From CAVWNR01 sp963756525 (GTDB lineage: Bacteria; Actinomycetota; Actinomycetes; Mycobacteriales; Jatrophihabitantaceae), in the NCBI GenBank assembly GCA_963756525.1, contig CAVWNR010000001.1:124001-188000 (forward strand): DNA of 64,000 nucleotides, written 5' to 3'. Positions 25,183 to 32,936 of the stretch are shown piece after piece (position 1 is the stretch's first letter; the number at the start of each line of letters is the position of its first letter). Below the pieces are notes generated by a model. The model was given only the letters and a program-made list of their open reading frames with translations, did not search any database and was not told where the DNA came from. A program made the translations under genes and the position numbers.

Positions 25183-25228
25183 GCTTTTGGCAGATTGGGA
25201 CCCTATCGGCTCCCATCCTGCCAAAAGC
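25183..25228 (+). terminator. Inverted repeat after aroE, TTTTGGCAG type
   Basis: GCTTTTGGCAG (25183-25193) pairs with CTGCCAAAAGC (25218-25228), with an inner partial stem TGGGA/TCCCA. It starts three bases after the aroE stop. Its left arm matches the element after rsmB at 59115 (TTTTGGCAGATTGGGACC against TTTTGGCAGATCGGGACC). Confidence 0.7.
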
Positions 25229-25263
25229 CGCTCGAACGGAGCGGGCTGCATACCATGTGGGCG

Positions 25264-26058
25264 ATGGCCATCATGACGACGCGGCGGGCGATCGTCCGGA
25301 TGCGCGCCGACGGGCGCAGTTCGGCGCCGGACGACCTCGCCGTCGAGTCGCCGCTGACCCTGGCCTCCGACGGCACGGTGCTCGCGCTGCTGATGCGCAC
25401 GCCGGGCCATGACATCGAGCTTGCCGCGGGCTGGCTCAACGTCGAGTCCGGCGTGCGCTGCGCCGAGGACATCGCCTCCCTGCGCGAGTGCCGCGATGAT
25501 GGCGACGACCGGGTGCACGTGACCCTGCGTGCTGACGTGCTCCCGCCGCGCCCGCGGGCCTATCTGACCTCGGCGGCGTGCGGCGTGTGCAGCGCCGACC
25601 AGCTCGACCTCTCGCCGCTACAGCGCAGCGCGCCGTCCTCACCCGGATGGCGGGTGCCCCACGACGTGCTGACGGGGCTGCCGGACGCTATGCGGCCCCG
25701 GCAGCGGGCGTTCGCCCGCACCGGGGCACTGCACGCCGCCGCCGTGGCGAACGCCGGCGGCGAGCTGCTCGTCGTCCGCGAGGACGTCGGCCGGCACAAC
25801 GCCGTCGACAAGGTCGTCGGCTGGGCGCTGCTCGACGGCCGGCTGCCGCTGACCGACCACCTGCTCGCGGTCAGCGGACGGGTGTCGTTCGAGATCGTGC
25901 AGAAGGCGGTGGCCGCCGGGGTGGCCGGCATCGTCGCAGTGTCCGCGCCGTCGAGCCTCGCCGTCGACCTGGCGCGCCGATACGGCCTCCTGCTGGCCGG
26001 GCTGGTGCGCGGCGGCCGGCTGAACGTCTACGCCGGCGACGAACTGGTCACCAGCTGA
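25264..26058 (+). CDS. fdhD: Formate dehydrogenase sulfurtransferase FdhD
   Basis: FdhD transfers sulfur to the molybdenum cofactor of formate dehydrogenases. The two functional cysteines are Cys106 and Cys109 in SAACGVCSADQ; family signatures FARTGALHAAA, REDVGRHNAVDKVVGWAL and VSGRVSFEIVQKAVAAG all follow. The start is placed at ATG 25264, which a TACCAT box at 25251-25256 would make leaderless; ATG 25273 and 25255 are alternatives. 264 residues. No formate dehydrogenase lies in the window, but mobA is the second gene downstream on the opposite strand. Confidence 0.92.
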   Translation: MAIMTTRRAIVRMRADGRSSAPDDLAVESPLTLASDGTVLALLMRTPGHDIELAAGWLNVESGVRCAEDIASLRECRDDGDDRVHVTLRADVLPPRPRAYLTSAACGVCSADQLDLSPLQRSAPSSPGWRVPHDVLTGLPDAMRPRQRAFARTGALHAAAVANAGGELLVVREDVGRHNAVDKVVGWALLDGRLPLTDHLLAVSGRVSFEIVQKAVAAGVAGIVAVSAPSSLAVDLARRYGLLLAGLVRGGRLNVYAGDELVTS

Positions 26059-26066
26059 CGCCGCGG

Positions 26067-26321
26067 CTACTCGCCCCTCGGTTCGTGCGCTGCGGCGAGC
26101 CGGGCGGCGACCTCGGCGGCCTCGGCGACCTCCCGGGTGCCGCCGCCACGCGCCCCGGCCGCCAGGCCGACCAGGAAGGTCGTCAGCGGCGCGGCCGGCC
26201 GGGCAACGCGGTGCGCGGCCTCGCGCGAGACGTCGAGCAGCAGCCTGACGTCCACCGACGCCGGGTCGACGCCGAGCGCCTCGGCCAGTTCGTGGATCCA
26301 GGCGTCGAGCGGATTGGTCAT
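26067..26321 (-). CDS. Small DUF6457-type protein, partner of mobA
   Basis: 84 residues starting MTNPLDAWIHELAEALGVD, helical and Ala-rich, no membrane segment. The ATG overlaps the mobA stop (ATGA), so it is translated after mobA. Small proteins of this pattern accompany mobA and fdhD in other actinobacteria, from general knowledge. A role in molybdoenzyme maturation is inferred only from the neighbours. It converges with fdhD with eight bases between the stop codons. Confidence 0.75.
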   Translation of the reverse strand: MTNPLDAWIHELAEALGVDPASVDVRLLLDVSREAAHRVARPAAPLTTFLVGLAAGARGGGTREVAEAAEVAARLAAAHEPRGE

Positions 26322-26908
26322 GGCGCCGATCCTTCCGTCAGCTGCTCCGCCACCCGCCGGCGGGCCGCCGCGAGGTCGTCCCAGGTGTCGCAGTCCTCGG
26401 CCCAGCCGCTGGCGTCGGCAACCTGCCCGATCCGGGCGTGCTCGGCCAGCAGCCGGATCGGGCGGTCCTGGACCGGGCGCAGCGCGTCGACCGCGCGCAG
26501 CAGCGCGGGGCGGCGCCATGCCGCGGCGAGCAGGTTCGCCCGTCCGGTCACGTCGACGAGCGCGGCCGCATCGTCCGCCGACACCTCGAGGGCGACGAGC
26601 AGGGCTGGGACGGCAGGCGCGATCCAGGGCAGGTCGGCTCCCAGCACCACCACCGCGGGCGCGGCAGTCCTGGTCAGACCGGCGGCTAGTGCGGCGAGCG
26701 GGCCGCCGCCGGGCGGATCTTCCCGGCACCAGACGACCGCCGCATCGGCGGCGCGCGTCGGCCCCACGACGACCCGCCGCTGCGCGGCGCGCACCGCGTC
26801 GAGCACCCGGTCGAGCAGCCGCTGGCCGCCGAGGCGCAGCGCGGGCTTGTCGATGCCGCCGAGCCGGCGCGCCCCGCCACCCGCGATCACGACCGCGTCG
26901 AAGCGCAC
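26318..26908 (-). CDS. mobA: Molybdenum cofactor guanylyltransferase-like protein (MobA family)
   Basis: GTG start at 26908; the protein opens with the nucleotide-binding signature VVIAGGGARRLGGIDKPAL (about 6-24) and has VVLGADLPWIAP (about 90) as metal-binding segment. It would attach GMP to molybdopterin to give the MGD cofactor used by formate dehydrogenase and related enzymes, which fits the neighbouring fdhD. 196 residues, typical size. The start is 62 bases from, and divergent to, the prepilin peptidase gene. Confidence 0.85.
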   Translation of the reverse strand: MRFDAVVIAGGGARRLGGIDKPALRLGGQRLLDRVLDAVRAAQRRVVVGPTRAADAAVVWCREDPPGGGPLAALAAGLTRTAAPAVVVLGADLPWIAPAVPALLVALEVSADDAAALVDVTGRANLLAAAWRRPALLRAVDALRPVQDRPIRLLAEHARIGQVADASGWAEDCDTWDDLAAARRRVAEQLTEGSAP

Positions 26909-26955
26909 CGGCCCATTGTCCACAGGCTGGAACCGGGCACCCGGCCCGTCATGCA

Positions 26956-26961
26956 TAGGCT
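26956..26961 (+). promoter_or_regulatory. -10 box for the leaderless prepilin peptidase gene
   Basis: TAGGCT ends nine bases before the ATG at 26970; no Shine-Dalgarno is present, pointing to leaderless initiation. Confidence 0.4.
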
Positions 26962-26969
26962 CACCGACC

Positions 26970-27641
26970 ATGCTGCACGCGACGACGCTCGCCGCGCTGA
27001 CCGTGGCCGCGGTCGGGCTGGCCGCCTCGCCGTACCTCGCCGCGCTCACCGTGAGCGTCCCGGATCGCGAGGCGGCCCGCTGGTGGCGCGGGCGCCACCC
27101 GAGCCGGCCGGCACTGCTGTGGACGGCCGTGCTGGCGGTGGTGTTCGGCACACTGGCCGGGCGGGCAGTGGGCTGGACCGCTGCGCTGCCCGCGTTCGCC
27201 GGGTTGGCGCTGGCAGCCACGCCGCTGGCCCTGATCGACATCGTCCACCACCGGCTGCCCGACCGGCTCGTCTTGGCCGCCGCCGCGAGCGGCACGCTGC
27301 TGCTGTGCGCCGCGGCGCTGGCCACGAGTGACGGCGCCGCGCTGGCGAGGGCCGCCGAGGCGGCGCTCGCCGTCTTCGCGGCGTTCTTCCTGCTCGCGTT
27401 GGTCTCGCCGCAGTCACTCGGCTTCGGCGACGTCAAGCTGGCCGGCCTGCTCGGCGGCTACCTCGGCTGGCTTGGCTGGGGATACGTGCTGTACGGGATC
27501 GTCGCCGGGTTCGGCTGCGGCGCGTTGGCGGCGATGGCGCTGCTGGTCACGCGCCGGGCGTCGCTGCGCGCGCAGTTCGCGTTCGGCCCGGCGCTGATCG
27601 CCGGCGCGTTGCTCGTGGCCGCCGCGCATCCCGCACTCTGA
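26970..27641 (+). CDS. Prepilin peptidase (A24 family, short form)
   Basis: Six or seven membrane helices in 223 residues. The two catalytic aspartates of the A24 aspartyl proteases are present: Asp in ALIDIVHHRLPDRLV (about residue 91) and Asp in GFGDVKLAGLLGGYLG (about 154). The N-terminal zinc/methyltransferase domain of long PilD proteins is absent, as is usual in actinobacteria. It would process type IV-pilin-like or Tad/Flp prepilins; none is encoded in this window. It lies just before aroC, 13 bases apart, a position seen in other actinobacteria. Confidence 0.88.
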   Translation: MLHATTLAALTVAAVGLAASPYLAALTVSVPDREAARWWRGRHPSRPALLWTAVLAVVFGTLAGRAVGWTAALPAFAGLALAATPLALIDIVHHRLPDRLVLAAAASGTLLLCAAALATSDGAALARAAEAALAVFAAFFLLALVSPQSLGFGDVKLAGLLGGYLGWLGWGYVLYGIVAGFGCGALAAMALLVTRRASLRAQFAFGPALIAGALLVAAAHPAL

Positions 27642-27654
27642 CAGACTTGTCCGC

Positions 27655-28845
27655 GTGCTGCGCTGGTTGACGGCCGGGGAGTCGCACGGCCCCGCGCTGG
27701 TCGCCGTGCTCGACGGCGTGCCGTCCGGCGTCGAGGTGACCACCGCCGACATCGCCCACGAGCTGGGCCGTCGGCGGCTCGGCTACGGGCGCGGCGCGCG
27801 GATGAGATTCGAGGCCGACGAGGTGGAGCTCACCGGCGGTGTCCGGCACGGGCGGACGCTCGGCGGCCCGGTGGCGGTCCGCGTCGGCAACACCGAATGG
27901 CCCAAGTGGCAGACGGTGATGGCCGCCGATCCGGTCGACGAGGAGGTGCTCGCCGCGCAGGCCCGCAACGCCGCGCTCACCCGTCCCCGGCCAGGCCACG
28001 CCGACCTCGCGGGCATGCAGAAGTACGACGTGGACGACGCCCGTCCGATCCTCGAGCGGGCCAGCGCCCGCGAGACGGCCGCCCGGGTCGCGCTCGGCAC
28101 CGTCGCCCGGGCGTTCCTGCGCCAGGCGCTCGGGGTGCAGATCCTCAGCCATGTCGTGGCGATCGGCGAGATCTGCGCCTCCGACGCGCTGGTGCCCGAG
28201 CCGACGGACGTCGAGCGCATCGACGCGTCCGAAGTGCGCTGTCTCGATCGGGTGACGAGCGCGGCAATGATCGCGCACATCGACGCGGCGAAGCGGGCCG
28301 GCGACACGCTCGGCGGGGTGGTCGAGGTGGTGGCGCACGCGGTCCCGCCGGGGTTGGGCAGTCATGTGCAGTGGGATCGCCGGCTGGACTCGCGGCTCGC
28401 CGCTGCGCTGATGGGCATCCAGGCGATCAAGGGAGTCGAGCTGGGGGACGGGTTCGCGCTGGCCCGGACGCCCGGCTCGCGCGCGCACGACGAGATCGGC
28501 CGCGGCCCCGACGGCGCGATCCGCCGTCGCTCCGGCCGCTCTGGCGGCACCGAGGGCGGGATGAGCACGGGGGAGGTGCTGCGGGTGCGGGCCGCCATGA
28601 AGCCGATCTCGACCGTCCCCCGGGCCCTCGCCACCGTCGACACCGCGACCGGCGAGCCCGCCGTCGCGATCAACCAGCGCTCGGACGTCTGCGCGGTGCC
28701 GGCCGCCGGCGTGGTCGCGGAGGCCATGGTCGGCCTGGTGCTGGCCGACGCGGCGCTGGAGAAGTTCGGCGGGGACGCGCTCGCCGAGACCCGCCGCAAC
28801 GCCCAGGCCTACCTGGCCCGCCTCGCCGAACGAGACCTGCGATGA
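27655..28845 (+). CDS. aroC: Chorismate synthase
   Basis: GTG start 13 bases after the prepilin peptidase stop. Family signatures are present in order: LTAGESHGPALVAVLDGVPSG (about 4-24), RRLGYGRGARMRFE with FMN contacts, GNTEWPKW, RPRPGHADLAGMQKY and SGRSGGTEGGMSTG (about 304). It makes chorismate from EPSP using reduced FMN. 396 residues. The end overlaps the aroK start (ATGA), beginning a coupled aroC-aroKB-aroQ run. Confidence 0.96.
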   Translation: MLRWLTAGESHGPALVAVLDGVPSGVEVTTADIAHELGRRRLGYGRGARMRFEADEVELTGGVRHGRTLGGPVAVRVGNTEWPKWQTVMAADPVDEEVLAAQARNAALTRPRPGHADLAGMQKYDVDDARPILERASARETAARVALGTVARAFLRQALGVQILSHVVAIGEICASDALVPEPTDVERIDASEVRCLDRVTSAAMIAHIDAAKRAGDTLGGVVEVVAHAVPPGLGSHVQWDRRLDSRLAAALMGIQAIKGVELGDGFALARTPGSRAHDEIGRGPDGAIRRRSGRSGGTEGGMSTGEVLRVRAAMKPISTVPRALATVDTATGEPAVAINQRSDVCAVPAAGVVAEAMVGLVLADAALEKFGGDALAETRRNAQAYLARLAERDLR

Positions 28846-30434
28846 GCGCGTGCGCGAACAGCCCGCGGGCCGTCCTCGTCGGCCTGCCCGGCAGCGGTAA
28901 GACGACCGCCGGGCGTCGACTCGCCGAGCTGCTCGGCGTCGCCTTCGCCGACTCCGACGACCTGGTGGCCGAACGCGCCGGGCGCAGCGTGGCGCAGATC
29001 TTCGCCGACGACGGCGAGGGCACGTTCCGCGAGATCGAGGCGGCGGCGATCGGTCAGGCGCTGGCGGGCTTCGACGGCGTGCTCGCCCTCGGCGGCGGAG
29101 CCGTGCTCGCGGCATCCACCAGGCAGGCGCTGGCCCGCAGCGGCGCGCCGGTGGTGCTGCTGCGCGCCGCCGTCACCACCCTGCGCCACCGGGTGGGGGA
29201 CGGCCGGGACCGGCCGCTGCTCGCCGACGACACCGCGACCCGGCTCGGCGAGCTGGCCGCCGCCCGCGAGCCGCTCTACCGCGAGGTGGCAACCGTCGTC
29301 GTCGACACCGAGCGGCGCCGGCCGGCCCGGGTGGCCGAGGTGATCGCGTCGCTGCTGCCGGAATCCGCCACGCGCATCCCGGTCGGCGGCCCGGCGCCCT
29401 ACGACGTCCTGGTCGGGCACAAGCTGCTCGGCGAGCTGCCCCCGCTGCTCGGCGCCGCGCTGCGCGTCGCCGTGATCCATCCACCGACGCTGCGGGTCAC
29501 CGCCGACGGGGTCCGTGCCGACCTGGTCGAGCATGGCATGCAGGCCCACGCGATCGAGGTGCCCGACGGCGAGGACGCCAAGACGCTGCCGGTCGCGGGC
29601 TACTGCTGGGACGTCCTGGGCCAGGTCGGGTTCACCCGCTCGGATGCCATCGTCGGGCTGGGCGGGGGAGCGACCACCGACCTCGCGGGATGGGTCGCCG
29701 CCGGCTGGCTGCGCGGTGTTCGCGTCGTGCAGGTGCCGACCACGCTGGCCGGCATGGTGGACGCCGCGATCGGCGGCAAGACCGGCGTGAACACCGACCG
29801 CGGCAAGAACCTGGTCGGCGCGTTCCATCCGCCGGCCGGCGTGCTGTGCGACCTCGCCACCCTGGACAGCCTGCCGTCGAACGACTACGTCGCCGGGCTG
29901 GCCGAGGTCGTGAAGTGCGGCTTCATCGCCGACCCGACCATCCTCGAGCTGATCGAGGCCGACCCGGCCCGGGCCGCCAAGGCCGGCAACCCGGTCGAGC
30001 GCCTGCTCGTCGAGCGATCCGCGCGGGTCAAAGCCGCTGTCGTCGGCGAGGACCTCACCGAGCAAGGCCGGCGCGAGATCCTCAACTACGGCCACACGCT
30101 CGGCCATGCCATCGAGCGGGCCGAGCGCTACCGATGGCGGCACGGCGCCGCGGTATCGGTCGGCCTGGTCTACGCGGCCGCCCTCGGCCGCCTGCTCGGC
30201 CGCCTCGACGACGCCACCGCCGACCGACACCGCAGCCTGCTCGCGGCCCTCGGGCTGCCCGTCACCTACCGTCGCGACGCCTTCCCCGCCCTGCTCGAGA
30301 CGATGCGCGTGGACAAGAAGGCGCGCGGCAACCGGCTGCGCTTCGTCGTCCTGGATGGTCTCGCTCGTCCGACCGTCGTGGACGGTCCCGACCCCGCGGT
30401 GCTGGCCGCGGCCTACGCGGAGGTGTCCGCATGA
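28842..30434 (+). CDS. aroKB: Fused shikimate kinase/3-dehydroquinate synthase (AroK-AroB)
   Basis: One uninterrupted frame of 530 residues holds both enzymes. Residues 1-168 are shikimate kinase: P-loop GLPGSGKTT (about 14-22), DSDDLVAERAG, GTFREIEA and the lid RDRPLLAD. From about residue 175 (IPVGGPAPYDVLVGHKLL) the rest is dehydroquinate synthase, with GLGGGATTDLAGWVAAGW, PTTLAGMVDAAIGGKTGVN, the metal ligand in AEVVKCGFI, and NYGHTLGHAIE. No stop codon lies between the domains; the only possible internal start is GTG 29340 in the same frame. Actinobacteria usually encode two separate proteins. The ATG start carries a repeat-like sequence also found at 61508 and 52.7 kb. Confidence 0.93.
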   Translation: MSACANSPRAVLVGLPGSGKTTAGRRLAELLGVAFADSDDLVAERAGRSVAQIFADDGEGTFREIEAAAIGQALAGFDGVLALGGGAVLAASTRQALARSGAPVVLLRAAVTTLRHRVGDGRDRPLLADDTATRLGELAAAREPLYREVATVVVDTERRRPARVAEVIASLLPESATRIPVGGPAPYDVLVGHKLLGELPPLLGAALRVAVIHPPTLRVTADGVRADLVEHGMQAHAIEVPDGEDAKTLPVAGYCWDVLGQVGFTRSDAIVGLGGGATTDLAGWVAAGWLRGVRVVQVPTTLAGMVDAAIGGKTGVNTDRGKNLVGAFHPPAGVLCDLATLDSLPSNDYVAGLAEVVKCGFIADPTILELIEADPARAAKAGNPVERLLVERSARVKAAVVGEDLTEQGRREILNYGHTLGHAIERAERYRWRHGAAVSVGLVYAAALGRLLGRLDDATADRHRSLLAALGLPVTYRRDAFPALLETMRVDKKARGNRLRFVVLDGLARPTVVDGPDPAVLAAAYAEVSA

Positions 30435-30874
30435 CGCGTGCAGTCCTGGTGCTCAACGGCCCGAACCTGGGACGCCTCGGTGTGCGCGAGCCGGACGTGT
30501 ACGGGACGGCGAGCTACGCCGAGCTCGAGGCCCTCTGCGTCAAGGGCGGCGCCGAGCTGGGCCTCGACGTCACCGTCCGGCAGAGCGATCACGAGGGCGA
30601 GCTGCTCGGCTGGCTGCACCAGGCCGCCGACGCGGCGACGCCGGTGGTCCTCAACGCCGGCGCACTGACCCATACCTCGGTGGCGCTGGGCGATGCCTGC
30701 GCCATGCTCACCGCGCCGCTGGTCGAGGTGCACATCAGCAACGTCTACCGGCGCGAGCGGTACCGCCACCGCAGCTATATCTCGGCGCACGCATCCGGCG
30801 TGATCGTCGGCCTGGGCGTCGAGGGGTACGTGCTCGCGCTCTCGTGGATCGCGGCCCGCGCGCAAAGTTGTTGA
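30431..30874 (+). CDS. aroQ: Type II 3-dehydroquinate dehydratase
   Basis: ATG overlaps the AroKB stop. 147 residues, the normal size of the dodecameric type II enzyme. Signatures: VLNGPNLGRLGVREPDVYG (about 7-25) with active-site Arg and Tyr, RQSDHEGELLGWLHQA, LNAGALTHTSVAL and VEVHISNVYRRERYRHRSYIS. It dehydrates 3-dehydroquinate to 3-dehydroshikimate. The stop codon lies inside the left arm of a perfect 23-bp inverted repeat. Confidence 0.95.
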   Translation: MTRAVLVLNGPNLGRLGVREPDVYGTASYAELEALCVKGGAELGLDVTVRQSDHEGELLGWLHQAADAATPVVLNAGALTHTSVALGDACAMLTAPLVEVHISNVYRRERYRHRSYISAHASGVIVGLGVEGYVLALSWIAARAQSC

Positions 30875-30918
30875 TCTTTGACTTGTGGTCGATATTCGAC
30901 CACAAGTCAAAGATCAAC
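30870..30918 (+). terminator. Perfect 23-bp inverted repeat after aroQ
   Basis: Arms 30870-30892 and 30896-30918 are exactly complementary with a three-base loop TAT; the left arm begins GTTGATCTTTGACTTGTGG. It overlaps the aroQ stop. Outer bases GTTGATCT and inner TTGTGG recur in the element at 46077-46131. Confidence 0.75.
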
Positions 30919-31010
30919 AGTGTCGGTAGCGGACAGCGTGCCGCGGCTCTACCTCTCCGGTATTGTCTACCGGGTTAGCCGAGATGGTGACCGGACGAGA
31001 GGGCCGTGAC

Positions 31011-31883
31011 ATGGACTGGACGCTCGCCTGCGCAGCACTGGGTGTCGGCGTCGTCGTCGGGTTGACCGGCATGGGCGGCGGGGCGCTGATGACGCCGATC
31101 CTCGTGCTCTTCTTCGGCATTCCACCGCTTACTGCCGTGTCGAACGACCTGGTGGCGAGCGCGGTGATGAAGCCGGTCGGGTCGTGGGTGCACCTGCGCC
31201 GGGGCACGGTTCGCCTCGACCTCGCGCGCTGGCTGTGTGTCGGATCGGTGCCGACCGCGTTCGCCGGTGTGCTGGTGGCCCGGGCGCTCGGGCGCGGGTC
31301 GGGTGTGCAGGAGGTCATCCAGTACGCGCTCGGCGGTGCGCTGCTCGCCGCGGCGGTGGGGATGTTTCTGCGCGCGTACCTCCGGCGCCGCGAGTCGAGC
31401 GATGCCACACCGGCGCTGCGCGTGCGCCCGCTGCCCACCGTGCTGGTCGGCGCGGTCGGTGGACTCGTCGTCGGGATGACGTCGGTCGGCTCCGGCTCGC
31501 TGATCATCGTCGCGCTGATGGCGCTCTACCCGGCGTTGCGCAGCCACGAGCTGGTCGGCACCGACCTCGTGCAAGCCGTGCCGCTCGTCGCCTCCGCCGC
31601 GCTGGGGCACATCCTGTTCGGCGACTTCCACCCGGCGATCACCGCGGCGTTGCTGGTCGGATCCGTGCCCGGGACGTGGATCGGCGCCCAGCTCTCCGCG
31701 CGGCTGCCGGGGCGGATCATCCGGCCGGCACTCGCGTTCGTCCTTCTCGCCTCGGCGCTGAAACTGTTCGGGATGAGCACGCCGGAGACCGGCGCGGTGC
31801 TGGCCGCGTCGCTCTTCCTCATCCCACCGCTGTGGATCGCGCTGCGCCGTCGCACGCCCGGGCCCATGCCCGAGATGGCCTAG
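31011..31883 (+). CDS. TauE/SafE-type sulfite/anion permease
   Basis: About eight membrane helices in two related halves. The first half opens LGVGVVVGLTGMGGGALMTPIL and the second VGAVGGLVVGMTSVGSGSLII, both with the Gly-rich motif of the TSUP family. ATG 31011 is preferred (GAGAGGG seven bases upstream); ATG 30984 is possible. It probably exports or imports a sulfur-containing or small organic anion; the substrate is not predictable. 290 residues. It lies between aroQ and efp, separated from aroQ by the hairpin, and its stop TAG forms part of the efp -10 box. Confidence 0.87.
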   Translation: MDWTLACAALGVGVVVGLTGMGGGALMTPILVLFFGIPPLTAVSNDLVASAVMKPVGSWVHLRRGTVRLDLARWLCVGSVPTAFAGVLVARALGRGSGVQEVIQYALGGALLAAAVGMFLRAYLRRRESSDATPALRVRPLPTVLVGAVGGLVVGMTSVGSGSLIIVALMALYPALRSHELVGTDLVQAVPLVASAALGHILFGDFHPAITAALLVGSVPGTWIGAQLSARLPGRIIRPALAFVLLASALKLFGMSTPETGAVLAASLFLIPPLWIALRRRTPGPMPEMA

Positions 31884-31886
31884 ACT
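31881..31886 (+). promoter_or_regulatory. -10 box for leaderless efp
   Basis: TAGACT begins with the TAG stop of the permease gene and ends eight bases before the efp GTG; no Shine-Dalgarno is present. Confidence 0.5.
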
Positions 31887-31894
31887 GCCCAGTC

Positions 31895-32458
31895 GTGGCA
31901 ACGACGAACGACTTGAAGAACGGCCTCGTGCTGAACCTGGACGGCCAGCTCTGGACCATCGTCGAATTCCAACACGTCAAGCCCGGTAAGGGCGGCGCGT
32001 TCGTCCGCACCACGCTGAAGAACGTGCTCTCCGGCAAGGTCGTCGACCGCACGTTCAACGCCGGCACCAAGGTCGAGACGGCCACCGTCGACAAGCGGTC
32101 GATGAGCTACCTCTACCGCGAAGGCAGCGACTTCGTGTTCATGGACGCCGACACCTACGACCAGGTCCACGTGCCGGCCGAGACGGTCGGCGAGAACGCC
32201 AACTACCTGCTCGACAACGCCGAGGCGGTCGTCGCGGTGCACGACAGCACGCCGCTCTACGTCGAGCTGCCCACCAGCGTCGAGCTGGTCATCAGTCACA
32301 CCGACCCGGGCCTGCAGGGCGACCGCGCCACCGGCGGCACCAAGCCCGCGACGCTCGAGACCGGGGCCGAGATCCAGGTGCCGCTCTTCGTCACCACGGG
32401 CGAAAAGGTGAAGGTCGACACCCGGGACGGGCGCTACCTCGGCCGCGTGAGCAGTTGA
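31895..32458 (+). CDS. efp: Translation elongation factor P
   Basis: 187 residues, three beta-barrel domains as expected. The loop that is modified in some bacteria is VKPGKGGAF, with Lys32 at the tip; whether it is modified here cannot be told. The C-terminal signature VDTRDGRYLGRV is present. EF-P relieves ribosome stalling at proline runs, relevant for Pro-rich products such as SecD here. GTG start, apparently leaderless behind TAGACT. Confidence 0.96.
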   Translation: MATTNDLKNGLVLNLDGQLWTIVEFQHVKPGKGGAFVRTTLKNVLSGKVVDRTFNAGTKVETATVDKRSMSYLYREGSDFVFMDADTYDQVHVPAETVGENANYLLDNAEAVVAVHDSTPLYVELPTSVELVISHTDPGLQGDRATGGTKPATLETGAEIQVPLFVTTGEKVKVDTRDGRYLGRVSS

Positions 32459-32503
32459 TCAGCTGCCGACGCACGCGCCGCACGAAGTGATGGGGCGCCG
32501 ACG

Positions 32504-32917
32504 ATGACCGCACGCAGCAAGGCACGCAAGCGAGCCGTCGACCTGCTCTACGAGGCCGATCTGCGCGGCGGTGACCCGCTGGGCACGCTGGCCGACCGGG
32601 TTGCGCTCGGCCAGCCGCCCGTCAACGCCTACACCGTCGAGCTCGTGGAGGGCGTGGCCGCCCACCGCGAACGCATCGACGAGCTGCTCGGCCGCTACGC
32701 CGAGGGGTGGACGGTCGAGCGGATGCCCGGCGTCGACCGCGCCGTGCTGCGACTGGGCATCTTCGAGCTGCTCTGGCGCGACGACGTGCCGGATGCCGTT
32801 GCGATCGACGAGGCCGTCGAGCTGGCGAAGACACTGTCCACGGACGAGTCGCCCCGCTTCGTCAACGGCGTGCTCGGCCGCATCCTGCGCGACCGCCCCA
32901 CCGTCATCGCCGGCTGA
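32504..32917 (+). CDS. nusB: Transcription antitermination factor NusB
   Basis: 137 residues, all-helical NusB fold: starts ARKRAVDLLYEADLRG, contains YTVELVEGVAAH and ends with the signature ELAKTLSTDESPRFVNGVLGRI. It binds boxA RNA with NusE in rRNA antitermination. ATG start 45 bases after efp, so the two are likely cotranscribed. It is convergent with bldD, with 19 bases between the stops. Confidence 0.95.
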   Translation: MTARSKARKRAVDLLYEADLRGGDPLGTLADRVALGQPPVNAYTVELVEGVAAHRERIDELLGRYAEGWTVERMPGVDRAVLRLGIFELLWRDDVPDAVAIDEAVELAKTLSTDESPRFVNGVLGRILRDRPTVIAG

Positions 32918-32936
32918 CCCCGGCGAGTCGGGTGGT

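Noticed and set aside
29340..30434. Separate aroB start at GTG 29340
   Set aside because: It is in frame with aroK and there is no stop between them, so a fused protein is the simplest reading; internal initiation remains possible.
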